A stretch of 64,000 nt of DNA from DASRDR01 sp044867785 (GCA_044867785.1 JBIOVM010000173.1:1-64000), one strand, 5' to 3'; positions 17,856 through 26,898 are shown, counted from the stretch's first letter. A program made the numbers and translations. Notes: generated by a model from the letters alone, not told the origin.

Positions 17856-18095
17856 GTGTCCACTCAGCTGGAGGCGCTCCGTCAGCGTCTCGACGATCGA
17901 CCGACGGCGATCGGGGTCGGAGCACAGAGCCGTGAGGCGCCTCCGGCCGTCGAGTTCCCCGGCGCCGGATTCCGCGTACCCCGGACCCCGTCCATCGACC
18001 GCGAGCTCCTCGGCGGGCGCGTCCGGTGGGGATGCGGGACTCTGAGCGTCACGCGGCGCGTCCGGCCGGGCCGGGCGAGGGTCGCGCGGCCCTGA
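17856..18095 (+). CDS. Small hypothetical protein or leader ORF downstream of a strong promoter
   Basis: A 79-codon GTG-start ORF preceded by AGGAGGGG 2-4 nt upstream and lying about 42 nt after a predicted transcription start. The product begins MSTQLEALRQRLDDRPTAIG, an amphipathic helix-like start, and ends in a basic arginine-rich tail. It closes 20 nt before the SDR epimerase start, so it could be a translated leader coupled to that gene or a remnant of a longer gene. No family is recognised. An ATG at 17854 opens a different frame that looks less protein-like. Confidence 0.45.
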   Translation: MSTQLEALRQRLDDRPTAIGVGAQSREAPPAVEFPGAGFRVPRTPSIDRELLGGRVRWGCGTLSVTRRVRPGRARVARP

Positions 18096-18115
18096 CCGCC
18101 GCCGGCGGACCACGC

Positions 18116-19087
18116 GTGCGCGCGCTCGTCACGGGCGGGGCGGGGTTCATCGGCTCCCATCTCGCCGAGGCCTTGCTGGCCATGGGCCACGAGGTCGTGG
18201 CCCTGGACGACCTGTCGACCGGGCGCGCGGAGAACCTCCAGGCGGTTCACGGGCATCCCCGGCTCGAGATGGTCACGGGCTCGGTCACGGACGAGCCCCT
18301 CGTGCGGAAGCTCGTGCTCGGGGCCGATGTCGTCTACCACCTGGCGGCCGCGGTCGGCGTCCAGCTGATCCTCGACCGGCCCGTGGCGACCATCGAGACC
18401 AACATCGTCGGCACCGAGACGGTCCTGCGGGTGGCGTGCGAGACGCGGCCCCGGGTGGTGATCGCCTCGACCTCGGAGGTCTACGGCAAGAACGACCGCG
18501 TGCCCCTGTCCGAAGAGGACGATCGGCTGTTGGGACCGACGACGAAGAGCCGATGGAGCTACGCCTGCTCGAAGGCGATCGATGAGTTCCTGGCGCTCGC
18601 GTACCACCGTGAGCATCAGCTGCCGGTGACCGTGGTCCGCTTCTTCAACACGATCGGGCCACGACAGACCGGACGGTACGGCATGGTCGTGCCGCGCTTC
18701 GTGCGACAGGCCCTCGACGGGGAGCCCATCACCGTCTACGGGGACGGGCGCCAGTCGCGGTGCTTCACCGACGTGGAGGATGCGGTGCGGGCGACGATCG
18801 CGCTGTCGCTGGCCCCGGCGGCGATCGGCGAAGTGTTCAACGTCGGCACCACGCACGAGGTGACGATCGGCGCCCTCGCCGAGCGCGTGCGCGCGCTCGT
18901 CGGCAGCGCGTCACCGACCGTGTTCGTGCCCTACGACCAAGCGTACCAGCCGGGATTCGAGGATCTGCGACGGCGCGTTCCGGACATCCGGAAGGCCGAG
19001 CGAGTCGTGGGCTACCGCCCGCGCGTCTCGCTGGACGATACGCTGGGACGAGTGATCGGCTACCTGCGCGATACCGGGCGAAGGTAG
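18116..19087 (+). CDS. NAD-dependent nucleotide-sugar epimerase/dehydratase (extended SDR)
   Basis: 323 residues from GTG 18116, starting MRALVTGGAGFIGSHLAEAL, the glycine-rich NAD site. The catalytic STSEVYG and SYACSK (Tyr-x-x-x-Lys) segments and the sugar-binding FFNTIGPRQTGRYGMVVPRF place it among UDP-sugar 4-epimerase and UDP-glucuronate decarboxylase-like enzymes. An in-frame GTG at 18026 would add 30 unconserved residues and is disfavoured; GGCGGA lies 6 nt before 18116. It supplies a nucleotide sugar for the polymer; which one cannot be fixed from sequence. The prenyltransferase gene follows 12 nt later. Confidence 0.87.
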   Translation: MRALVTGGAGFIGSHLAEALLAMGHEVVALDDLSTGRAENLQAVHGHPRLEMVTGSVTDEPLVRKLVLGADVVYHLAAAVGVQLILDRPVATIETNIVGTETVLRVACETRPRVVIASTSEVYGKNDRVPLSEEDDRLLGPTTKSRWSYACSKAIDEFLALAYHREHQLPVTVVRFFNTIGPRQTGRYGMVVPRFVRQALDGEPITVYGDGRQSRCFTDVEDAVRATIALSLAPAAIGEVFNVGTTHEVTIGALAERVRALVGSASPTVFVPYDQAYQPGFEDLRRRVPDIRKAERVVGYRPRVSLDDTLGRVIGYLRDTGRR

Positions 19088-19099
19088 GCGGCCGCCGGG

Positions 19100-19975
19100 G
19101 TGATCCGCGGCCTTCTCGTCACCCTACGCCCGCGTCAGTGGTCGAAGAACCTGCTGGTCTTCGCGGGCCTGCTCTTCTCCCGCGGCCTCCTCGAACCCGC
19201 CGCCCTGGGCCGCGCCACCCTGGCGTTCCTGCTCTTCTGCCTCCTCTCGGGCGGCGTCTATCTCATCAACGACGTGGTCGACGCCGAGCGGGATCGGAGC
19301 CATCCGCAGAAACGGCATCGGCCGGTCGCCTCGGGCCGCCTGCCGCCGCGGGTGGCGCTGGGGACGGGAGTCGTCCTCCTGGTGGGAGCCGTGCTGGCGA
19401 GCTTCGCGCTCTCCGTCCCGTTCGGCGCGGTGGCGGTAACGTACGCCGCGCTCCTGACCGCCTACTCGGGCGGCTTGAAGCACATCGTGATCGTGGACAC
19501 CTTGGTCATCGCCACCGGGTTCGTGCTTCGCGCCCTGGCCGGGGTGGTGGTCCTCGCCGTCCCCTTCTCTCACTGGTTCCTCCTCTGCACGAGCCTGCTG
19601 GCGCTGTTCCTGACGTTCGGCAAGCGGCGCCACGAGCTGATCGCGCTCGAGGAAGGCGCGGCGGACCATCGACCGATCCTGTCGGAGTACTCGCCGCAGC
19701 TCCTGGATCAGATGATCGCGGTCGTCACCGCCTCGACCCTGATGGCGTACGCCCTGTACACGATGGCGCCCGACACGGAGGCGCGCCTGGGGACCACGCT
19801 GCTCCCGCTGACGATCCCCTTCGTCCTCTACGGCATCTTCCGCTACCTCTACCTGCTGTACCGCCACGACCTGGGCGGGAACCCCTCGGAGCATCTGCTG
19901 ACCGACCGGGCGCTGCTGCTCGACATCGCCCTCTGGGGCGTGACCGTCGTGCTCATCCTCTACGTGGGTCGGTAG
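19100..19975 (+). CDS. UbiA-family prenyltransferase, decaprenyl-phosphate phosphoribosyltransferase-like
   Basis: 291 residues with about eight helices. The first aspartate-rich motif is NDVVDAERDRSHPQKRHRPVA, in which the HPxKRxRPVASG extension is characteristic of the branch containing mycobacterial 5-phosphoribosyl-1-pyrophosphate:decaprenyl-phosphate transferase. That enzyme makes the lipid precursor of D-arabinofuranose. The second motif region lies around FGKRRHELIALE. GTG start. Here it sits among polysaccharide genes, suggesting a furanose or ribose-derived residue in the polymer; the epimerase pair that would convert ribose to arabinose (DprE1/DprE2-like) is not evident nearby. Confidence 0.82.
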   Translation: MIRGLLVTLRPRQWSKNLLVFAGLLFSRGLLEPAALGRATLAFLLFCLLSGGVYLINDVVDAERDRSHPQKRHRPVASGRLPPRVALGTGVVLLVGAVLASFALSVPFGAVAVTYAALLTAYSGGLKHIVIVDTLVIATGFVLRALAGVVVLAVPFSHWFLLCTSLLALFLTFGKRRHELIALEEGAADHRPILSEYSPQLLDQMIAVVTASTLMAYALYTMAPDTEARLGTTLLPLTIPFVLYGIFRYLYLLYRHDLGGNPSEHLLTDRALLLDIALWGVTVVLILYVGR

Positions 19976-20250
19976 GCCGGCCCGTCGCGCGAGGAGCCGC
20001 ACCGCGGAGGACGGCCCCAGCGCGCGCTAGCCCGACCCATTCGTGAACACGGTCGGTGCCGGACGGGTGACGCCGTGAACGGGGCGCCCCACCGCGCGGA
20101 GCGCAGGACGACTCAGCCGCCATGCGATCCCGGCCGCGGCGCGGCCGTCGACACGGGGTCGAACCGCCAGGCGCGTGGTCCGCGTGAGCACGGTGGGGCT
20201 GTTCGCGGCGGCCGGCCCCGTCCGGCACCGGCCGCTCCGAATCGTTCGCG

Positions 20251-20985
20251 CTAGGGCACCGGGATCCCGAAGGTGCGCTCGAAGAGCGTGCCGACGAGCC
20301 AACCCGCGAGGGCCGACCCGAGGGCGACCGCGGCGAACTCGAGACCCGACCGGAGGCGGGGCCGGCCGGTGAGGACGCCCTTCATCACGCCGACGGCCAG
20401 CAGCACCGCGATCGACAGTGCCCACGACAAGGGCAGCGCCGCCCCGCCCCCGACGAGCACCAGCGGCGTGAGCGGGATCGCGGCGCCGAGCACGAACGAG
20501 AGGAACATGACGACGCCGGCCTTCACCGGCTGGGAGATGTCCGCCGACCCGATCCCGAGGACCTTCTCCTGGACCGTCCGGAGCAGGAGGTCCCGGTCCC
20601 GGGAGAAGAGCTGGACGACGCGATACGCCGAGGGCCGGTCGAGCCCCTCCGCGACGAGCGACTCCAGCAAGGCTTCCTGCGCCAGGTGCGGCTGGGCGGC
20701 GGTCAGCCGCTGCTGGTCCAGGAGCTCCTTCTCGAAGATCTCCTGCTCGGTCCGCGCCGCGAGATACGAGCCGGTCGCCATCGAGACGCCGCCGGTGATC
20801 GCCGCGGCGACGCCGGTGAGGAGCACGATCCCGCGGTTCGCGGTCGCCGCCGAGACCCCGCTGAGGAGGCCGACGGTGCTGAGGAGCCCGTCCTGGATGC
20901 CGAAGACGAACTCACGGGCGCGGATCTTGCGCTCGAGCGCGCGCTTCTGGGCGCCGAGCTCCCCCGGTGTCTCGGCGACGCTCAC
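20251..20985 (-). CDS. VIT/CCC1-family iron-manganese transporter
   Basis: 244 residues. The N-terminal REFVFGIQDGLLSTVGLLSGV and the following GGVSMATGSYLAARTEQE are hallmark segments of the VIT1/CCC1 family, which moves Fe2+ or Mn2+ across membranes. A cytoplasmic acidic/helical insert (about 85-150) is followed by three C-terminal helices. The start codon is 6 nt after the stop of the peroxiredoxin gene on the same strand, so they form an operon. Pairing metal detoxification with peroxide removal would limit Fenton chemistry; that link is inference from gene order. Confidence 0.9.
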   Translation of the reverse strand: MSVAETPGELGAQKRALERKIRAREFVFGIQDGLLSTVGLLSGVSAATANRGIVLLTGVAAAITGGVSMATGSYLAARTEQEIFEKELLDQQRLTAAQPHLAQEALLESLVAEGLDRPSAYRVVQLFSRDRDLLLRTVQEKVLGIGSADISQPVKAGVVMFLSFVLGAAIPLTPLVLVGGGAALPLSWALSIAVLLAVGVMKGVLTGRPRLRSGLEFAAVALGSALAGWLVGTLFERTFGIPVP

Positions 20986-20991
20986 GCCGGG

Positions 20992-21519
20992 TCAGTACTT
21001 CAGCGCGGGGTCGAGCGTGGGGTCCCCGGCTCGCCAGTCCGCGGGGCAGAGTCGCCCGGTCCGGAGCGCGTCGAGGACCCGGAGTGTCTCGTCCACGCTG
21101 CGCCCCACGTTCATCGGGCTGACCACGAGGTAGGCCAGCCGGCCCTCGGGGCCGATGACGAAGGTCGCACGAAACGCCCGGTCGTCCGCCTCGTTGAGGA
21201 CCTCGTAGGCGCGCGCGGCGACGCGCTCCGGGTCGCTCAGGAGGGGGAAGCCGACCCCGCCGAGCTCGGTGACCCAAGCGCGGTGGCTTTCGATGTCGTC
21301 CACGCTGACCCCGAGGATCTGACAGTCCCGCTCGGCGAACTCGGCGCGCCGGGCGTGAAACCCCCGGATCTCCGTCGGGCAGACGAAGGTGAAGTCGGCC
21401 GGATAGAAGAAGAGCACGACCCAGCGCCCGTGAAAGGCCGACAGCCGGTACGACCGGACTTGCCCCCCGGCGATCCCGTCGAGGGTGAGCTCCGGGGCCG
21501 GCGCGTTCAGTCGGATCAT
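20992..21519 (-). CDS. Peroxiredoxin, AhpC/TSA (typical 2-Cys) family
   Basis: 175 residues. The peroxidatic cysteine is Cys47 in ADFTFVCPTEI, and a second cysteine, Cys158 in RTGRLCPADW, sits where the resolving cysteine of typical 2-Cys enzymes is found. Arg in DRAFRATFVIG completes the active site. It should reduce H2O2 and organic peroxides with electrons from thioredoxin or AhpD/AhpF. First gene of a two-gene unit with the VIT-type metal transporter. Slightly short relative to the usual 185-200 residues but complete. Confidence 0.93.
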   Translation of the reverse strand: MIRLNAPAPELTLDGIAGGQVRSYRLSAFHGRWVVLFFYPADFTFVCPTEIRGFHARRAEFAERDCQILGVSVDDIESHRAWVTELGGVGFPLLSDPERVAARAYEVLNEADDRAFRATFVIGPEGRLAYLVVSPMNVGRSVDETLRVLDALRTGRLCPADWRAGDPTLDPALKY

Positions 21520-21611
21520 GGCGGGGGCACCGTTCGCAGTCTATGGAGTCGACCGCTTCCTGTAAACGGCCGGTCGGCGCCACGGCGCGAGGCCGGCGCG
21601 CGGCGACGGAG

Positions 21612-21620
21612 TGATAGAAT
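21612..21620 (+). promoter_or_regulatory. Extended -10 element directly ahead of the DUF362 gene
   Basis: TGATAGAAT (TG-n-TAnnnT) ends 7 nt before the ATG at 21628, so transcription would start at or next to the start codon. No -35 is evident. Confidence 0.55.
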
Positions 21621-21627
21621 CTTGCCG

Positions 21628-22704
21628 ATGTCCTCCCGGGTCGCGGTTCTCCGAACGCATCCCGACACCGTCGTCGCCGACTACGGCCGTCTCATGCGGC
21701 TGGCGGGCTACGCCGACACCCTGCCGCGGGACGGGGAGCTGCTCCTCAAGCTGAACCTCTCGTGGACCAAGTACTTCCCGGCCTGCTCGACGCAGCCGTG
21801 GCAGCTGGACGGGGTGGTGCGGACGTTGCTCGAGGACGGGTACCGCCCCGAGCGCCTCCACCCGGTCGAGAACAAGACCGTGGTGACCAACCCGCGCAAG
21901 GGCGTCGTCGCGAACAAGTGGGGCCCGGTCCTGGACCGGCACGGATTGCCGTTCATTCCGCTGTCGGAGGTCGAGTGGACGGTCTACCGCTTCCGGAGCC
22001 CGCTGCTCAAGCTGAACAAGATCTTCCCGGAGGGGATCGAGATCCCCAAGATGTACATCGGCGCGAGCGTCCTCCACCTGCCGACGGTGAAGACGCACGG
22101 GCACAGTGTCACCACGGGGGCCGTCAAGAACGCGTTCGGCGGGCTTCTGAAGGAGGTGCGCCACTACGCCCACGAGTTCCTCCACGAGGTGCTGGTGGAC
22201 CTCCTCTACATGCAGCGGGAGCTTCATCCGGCGGTCTTCGCCGTGATGGACGGCACCGTCGTGGGGGACGGGGCGGGTCCGCGGACCATGGTGCCGCGCG
22301 AGGGGAACCTCATCCTCGCCTCGGCGGATTCCGTGGCGATCGACGCGATCGCCGCGCGGCTCATGGGCTACGATCCGCTCGGGATCCCGTACCTCCGGAT
22401 GGCGCACGAGCGGGGGCTCGGCGTCGCCGACCCCCGCGAGATCGAGCTGGTCGGGGACGACGTGGCCGACGTGAACTTCCGCTGCCAGACCTCCCGGAGC
22501 CTCGTGATCTGGGGGGACCAGCTGATCCGCAAGGGCCCGCTCCGACCGCTCAAGCGCCTCCTGCTCCACTCGCCCCTCGTGGTGTGGGCGCCGTTTGCGT
22601 CGAACGTCTACCACGACGTGCTCTGGTACCCGACGGTCGGTCAGGGACGCATCCGCGCGTTCGCGGGCTCCGGCTGGGGCCGGCTCTTCGCGCGCTACCA
22701 GTGA
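21628..22704 (+). CDS. DUF362 domain protein
   Basis: 358 residues. Segments such as LLLKLNLSWTKYFPACSTQP, LPTVKTHGHSVTTGAVKNAFGG and GPRTMVPREGNLILASADSVAIDAIAARLMGYDPLGIPYLRMAHERGLG match DUF362, a family whose function is poorly known and which in some members is joined to ferredoxin domains. No 4Fe-4S cysteine cluster motif is present here. The predicted -10 lies so close to the ATG that the message should be leaderless. The gene lies between the peroxiredoxin unit (divergent) and the O-antigen ligase. A role in envelope or redox metabolism is possible but unsupported. Confidence 0.8.
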   Translation: MSSRVAVLRTHPDTVVADYGRLMRLAGYADTLPRDGELLLKLNLSWTKYFPACSTQPWQLDGVVRTLLEDGYRPERLHPVENKTVVTNPRKGVVANKWGPVLDRHGLPFIPLSEVEWTVYRFRSPLLKLNKIFPEGIEIPKMYIGASVLHLPTVKTHGHSVTTGAVKNAFGGLLKEVRHYAHEFLHEVLVDLLYMQRELHPAVFAVMDGTVVGDGAGPRTMVPREGNLILASADSVAIDAIAARLMGYDPLGIPYLRMAHERGLGVADPREIELVGDDVADVNFRCQTSRSLVIWGDQLIRKGPLRPLKRLLLHSPLVVWAPFASNVYHDVLWYPTVGQGRIRAFAGSGWGRLFARYQ

Positions 22705-22778
22705 GCGCCTGAACGGGAGAGACGCGCCGCACCCCGGCCGCGCCGGTCGGCCGGCCTGCCTCGGAGGAAGGGCTAGGC

Positions 22779-24788
22779 TTGCCGGACGCGCCGCACGAGC
22801 GTGAAGACGGGGCAGAGACGCGCGGCGCGACCGCGGACACGGCGTTGCCCCGCGGGCGGGCGACCCGCCCCTCGGTATGGTGGATCCTCGCGGTGTTTGC
22901 GGCGGCCGCGCTCGCCGCCGTGGCCGGCGTGCCGGCCCTGGTGACCGCCGCCGGCCTCGGCCTGGCCCTCCTTGCGCTCATCATCCGGGAGCCCGAGCTC
23001 GGCGTCGCCTCGGTGGTCCTCGCCGGCGGCTTCCTGCTCGGGGAGCACAAGAACCCGTACTTCCTCTTCGCGCACGGCCTCGCCCTGGCCACGCTCGTGA
23101 GTGCGTGGGCGCGCGCGAGATCGGAGCCCCTCGCGGCCGGCCCGGTCCCGTACTGGCTTCCTGTCGTGTTCCTGGTCACCACCATGCTGGCGGTGCCGCT
23201 CGATCTGCGGACCCTCCTGGAGGACTTGTGGCTGGGGCGATGGCTCGACTGGCGGGCGATCCTCTGGCGGGGCCTTCCGGACGCCGCGGCGCTCAAGCCC
23301 CTCGAGCGGGCCGGCACCGTCGCCATCGGAGTGGGCCTGTTCGTCGTCGCGGCCCGGACCGCGCGCTCGTCCCTCCCCACGCGCGTCGTTGCTCCCCTGG
23401 CCACCGTGGTTGGTGCGCTCGGGGCGTTCGGTCTCCTGCGGTTCTTCGGGCTCGTCCGGACCTCCGGCGACTACATGACGCTGTCGTTCTGGACGTGGGA
23501 GCACCCCGACCTCCGGCTGACGGCCGTGGCCTGGAACCCGGACTATCTCGCGCAGTTCCTCGCGTTGAGCGTGCCGGTCGTTCTCACGCTGGCGTGGCGG
23601 CGGGGCGCCGCGGCGCCGCGCGTCCTCGGTGCGGCGGCGGCGGTCCTCGGCGCGGTGGCACTGGTCTTCACGTTCCAGCGCGCCGGTTATGTCGCCCTCA
23701 CGGTGGCGCTCGGGGCCCTCGCCGGGCTCAGGATGCTCGGGGCCGCCGAGGGTCGGCGTGCCCGGTGGCGCTGGGTCGGGGCGGGCGCGGCGGGCGGCCT
23801 CCTCTTCGTGGCGGTCGTGGCGATGGTCGATCACACGTACCTGGGCGGGCGGGTGGCCGGACGGCTCGGTGGATTCGCGACCGACCCGAACCGGCTCACC
23901 CTGTGGCAGGCCGCACTCGGCATGAGCCGCGCGCATCCGGTCCTCGGGGTGGGGACGGGCCGGTATGCGGTCTTCTTTCGCGAGTACGCGGATCCCAAGG
24001 CCGTCGTGGGCTTCGGTCCGTTCTGGGGGACCGCCCACAGCACGTACCTTCAGCTCCTGGCCGAGCAGGGGATCCTCGGCCTGGCGGGCTTCGCGGTGTG
24101 CTTCGGCGGGGTGTGGCTCCGAGCGCTCCGGGGCCTCGGGGCCGTTCAGGCGGAGCGCCGGCTCGTCGCCGAGGGCCTCGTCGCCGGCTTCACCGGGTGG
24201 TTCGTTTACGCGGCTCTGCAGTACGTGTTCCGCGTCGATGTCCTCCTCTATCTCGCGTTCGCTCTGGCGGGGTGGCTGGCCGGGCTCACTCCGCCGGCCG
24301 CCCCCCGGCGGCGGCACCGGTACGCGCGCCGCCTCGCGTGGACCGCGGCGGCGATCGGGCTGGCGCTGCTCGTCGTGCGCGTCGAGGCGGCGCTCCGCCG
24401 GCCGGTGCCGCTCGGCTACGAGGCGGGTTTCTACCGCTGGGAGCGCCAGCCGGACGGGGCCGGCGCCCGATGGATGGGCGGGCGCGCGGCGATGACCGTG
24501 CGGGTCGAGAAGCCGATCCTCGCGCTGTCCTTCCGAGCTCCCTTGCCGGGCGTCGGGGCCCGACCCCAGATCGTGACGGTCCGGGTAGATGGTCGGCCGG
24601 CCGGGTCGGTCCGGCTCGCGACCGACGGTTGGCATCCGGTGGCCGTTCGAGTCGACCGGCCGGCGAGTGGCCACGTCCTGGTCGAGCTGGAGACGGCGTA
24701 CACGCTCGTCCCGGCTCGCCTCACGGCCTCACGGGACACCCGGCGGCTCGGCGTGATGGTCGGGCCCGTCGTCTGGCGTGACGCGTGA
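22779..24788 (+). CDS. O-antigen ligase/polymerase-like membrane protein (Wzy/WaaL family)
   Basis: 669 residues, about twelve helices in the first 480 and a C-terminal soluble tail of about 160. The conserved loop region reads RLTLWQAALGMSRAHPVLGVGTGRY and then GTAHSTYLQLLAEQGILGLAGF, the classical O-antigen ligase/polymerase signature with the essential His. A TTG start is assigned because GGAGGAAGG lies 8 nt upstream and no ATG or GTG is better placed. The C-terminal periplasmic beta-rich tail is longer than usual. First gene of a chain of overlapping genes to 30659. It should polymerise or ligate the lipid-linked glycan at the periplasmic face. Confidence 0.88.
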   Translation: MPDAPHEREDGAETRGATADTALPRGRATRPSVWWILAVFAAAALAAVAGVPALVTAAGLGLALLALIIREPELGVASVVLAGGFLLGEHKNPYFLFAHGLALATLVSAWARARSEPLAAGPVPYWLPVVFLVTTMLAVPLDLRTLLEDLWLGRWLDWRAILWRGLPDAAALKPLERAGTVAIGVGLFVVAARTARSSLPTRVVAPLATVVGALGAFGLLRFFGLVRTSGDYMTLSFWTWEHPDLRLTAVAWNPDYLAQFLALSVPVVLTLAWRRGAAAPRVLGAAAAVLGAVALVFTFQRAGYVALTVALGALAGLRMLGAAEGRRARWRWVGAGAAGGLLFVAVVAMVDHTYLGGRVAGRLGGFATDPNRLTLWQAALGMSRAHPVLGVGTGRYAVFFREYADPKAVVGFGPFWGTAHSTYLQLLAEQGILGLAGFAVCFGGVWLRALRGLGAVQAERRLVAEGLVAGFTGWFVYAALQYVFRVDVLLYLAFALAGWLAGLTPPAAPRRRHRYARRLAWTAAAIGLALLVVRVEAALRRPVPLGYEAGFYRWERQPDGAGARWMGGRAAMTVRVEKPILALSFRAPLPGVGARPQIVTVRVDGRPAGSVRLATDGWHPVAVRVDRPASGHVLVELETAYTLVPARLTASRDTRRLGVMVGPVVWRDA

Positions 24789-26278
24789 GCGCATCGGGTC
24801 GCGGCCTGATCGTGGCCCTCCTGGGGCTCCAGCTCGTGCGAGGGCTCCTCTACGCGTTCCTGATCCCTCTCTGGCAACACCCTGACGAGATCGGTCACTT
24901 CGAGTACGCACGGCTGATCGCCGACCACCGCCGCACGCACCTCGACCTGCCGCTCGACGGCACCGTGGCCTACCGCGTCCTCGTGAAGCTGGGCCACGAG
25001 GATCCGCCGGCGGGCGGGGGGACGAGCCACGCCGAGCTGCGCCGCGCCATCATCGCCTCCCTCGAGCACCATCGGTTCTGGGAGATCCGCCCGCACCTGA
25101 ACCCGAGCGACACGTTCGCCAACAACGAGCTCCGTCAGCCGCCGCTCGCCTACCTCGGCGGCGGCGCGATCCTCCGGGCGCTCGGGCCGGGCTCGATCGA
25201 GCGGGACCTCTACGCCCTGCGGATCGTGGACGTGCTCCTCAGCGTGGTCGTGGTCGCGCTCGCCTGCGGGCTCGGGCGCGCGCTGTTTCCCGGCCGCCCA
25301 CTGCTCGCGCTCGCGCCGGCCGCCTTCGTCACCTTCCTGCCCCAGTACTCGGCGCTGGCCGGCTCGGTGACCAACGACAAGCCGGTCGAGGTCGTCGCGA
25401 CCGGGATCGCCTGGCTTCTCGTGCGAACGGCGCGCCGGCCGTCGAGGCTCCGAGACGCGATGCTCGCGGCCGGGCTCGTGGTCGTCGGGCTCCTGACGAA
25501 GCTGACGGCGCTGTTCCTCGTCCCGGCGCTGCTCACCGTATGGGATTGGCGGAGAGCGCGTCGCGCCGGCGCACGGTGGTGGTGGTATGGGGCGACACGG
25601 CTCGGGGTCGCCGTCGTCCTCCTGTGGGCATTCGCGTGGGCACGACTCTGGCTGCCGGGCTCGGCGCGGGCGGTCGGGACCGCGATCGGCGGATTGCCCG
25701 CCGGCGTCGAGCGGCTCGTCCACGGGCTCGGCCTCGGCCTGCACGAGCTGCTCGCCGGCTCGCTCTCCGAGCAAGTGCTGTACCGGGTCGACTACTTTCC
25801 TCCGACCCCGACCTTTCTTCGGCGATACTTTGCCGTTCTCTTCTCCGGCTTCTGGGGTAACTTCGGGCACATGGAAGCCCCGTTGCCGATCCTGCTCTAC
25901 GCAGCCCTGGCGCTGGCGTCGGGAGCGGCGCTCGTCGGGCTGGGCCGGTGCGCCCTCGCGACCCGGCGCGGGCGGGGGCTGGCCGGCTGGCAGGCGGACG
26001 CCCTCGTGGCGATGTGTCTCCTCGCGGGCTGGTCGTTCGCCGTCACCTTCGTCCGTGACGGCCTGGTCCAAAGTTATTCGCAGGGTCGGCATCTCTTTCC
26101 CGTCCTCGTGCCGATGGCGGTGCTCTTCGTGGTGGGGCTCCGGTGGATCGTGCCGCGGCTCGACGATCGCCAGTTCGTGACGGCGATGGTACTGGCCCTG
26201 GCGCTGGTCGACGTCCTGGGGCTCGTGCTGACGGTGCTCCCGCACTTCTATGGGGTATCCCTCCTGGGAGCTCTATGA
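24785..26278 (+). CDS. Polytopic membrane protein, DUF2142/PMT-like glycosyltransferase candidate
   Basis: 497 residues with about eleven helices. Early residues LIPLWQHPDEIGHFEYARLIADH give an acidic first loop (PDE..HFEY) typical of DUF2142/GT-C proteins, and NNELRQPPLAYLGGGAIL is the second conserved loop. YSQGRHLFPVLVPMAV near the C-terminus is also typical of this group. The GTG start overlaps the ligase stop (GTGA). Probably adds a sugar to the periplasmic lipid-linked glycan; substrate unknown. Confidence 0.75.
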   Translation: MSASGRGLIVALLGLQLVRGLLYAFLIPLWQHPDEIGHFEYARLIADHRRTHLDLPLDGTVAYRVLVKLGHEDPPAGGGTSHAELRRAIIASLEHHRFWEIRPHLNPSDTFANNELRQPPLAYLGGGAILRALGPGSIERDLYALRIVDVLLSVVVVALACGLGRALFPGRPLLALAPAAFVTFLPQYSALAGSVTNDKPVEVVATGIAWLLVRTARRPSRLRDAMLAAGLVVVGLLTKLTALFLVPALLTVWDWRRARRAGARWWWYGATRLGVAVVLLWAFAWARLWLPGSARAVGTAIGGLPAGVERLVHGLGLGLHELLAGSLSEQVLYRVDYFPPTPTFLRRYFAVLFSGFWGNFGHMEAPLPILLYAALALASGAALVGLGRCALATRRGRGLAGWQADALVAMCLLAGWSFAVTFVRDGLVQSYSQGRHLFPVLVPMAVLFVVGLRWIVPRLDDRQFVTAMVLALALVDVLGLVLTVLPHFYGVSLLGAL

Positions 26279-26898
26279 GGCTCGCGGCGGGCATCGTCCT
26301 CGCCGCGCTCGGCTTGGTCCTCGTCCTGCCGGTGGCGACCGTGAGGGTGGAGCAGCAAGCCGACCGGCGCCAGATGATCGCGAACCTCGGGCGCGGGCGC
26401 GTGTGGGAGGTCATCGAGGTCCAGGCCCCCTGGCTCACGGGCCTCGATCTCGCGGTCACGAGCCGGAACCGCCCCGCGCCCTCCGCCCAGGTTCGTGTCA
26501 GCGAGTGGCCGGGCGGAGTCGAGCGGATGCGCCAGCTGCTGCCCCGACGGCTGCCGCCGCCGGGAGCGCACGAGTACACGAGCTTCCGCTTTCCCGCTCT
26601 CCGTGACTCGGAGGGCCGCGCGTACGAGGTGTCCATCGAGCGTCTCGGACCGCCTCCGGAAGGCGAGCTCGTGGTGTGGGGGCGCGTGAGCCAGGCGGCC
26701 ATCGGGCGGACCGACAGCGCGTTCGCCTACCGCGCGTGGCATCGCGCGACGGGGTGGAACGCCCTCGCCCGGCTCGGCGACCGCATCGCGGCGACGCCGC
26801 TCGGCGTGGCCGGTGTCGCGGGCGCCGCCGTGCTCGTCCTCGCGTACGGCGCGGGCCTCGTCCGCTTCCTGGGCCTCCTCCGCGCGAGTCCGGGATGA
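26275..26898 (+). CDS. Membrane-anchored protein of unknown function in the polysaccharide operon
   Basis: 207 residues with an N-terminal hydrophobic helix (LAAGIVLAALGLVLVLPVATV), a soluble extracytoplasmic middle and a second helix near the C-terminus (LGVAGVAGAAVLVLAYGAGLV). Its central part is predicted beta-rich (SFRFPALRDSEGRAYEVSIE), resembling accessory lectin-like domains, but I recognise no family. ATG overlaps the preceding stop (ATGA) and its own stop overlaps the flippase start, so it must be translated with them. Perhaps an accessory to ligase or flippase; this is context only. Confidence 0.6.
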   Translation: MRLAAGIVLAALGLVLVLPVATVRVEQQADRRQMIANLGRGRVWEVIEVQAPWLTGLDLAVTSRNRPAPSAQVRVSEWPGGVERMRQLLPRRLPPPGAHEYTSFRFPALRDSEGRAYEVSIERLGPPPEGELVVWGRVSQAAIGRTDSAFAYRAWHRATGWNALARLGDRIAATPLGVAGVAGAAVLVLAYGAGLVRFLGLLRASPG

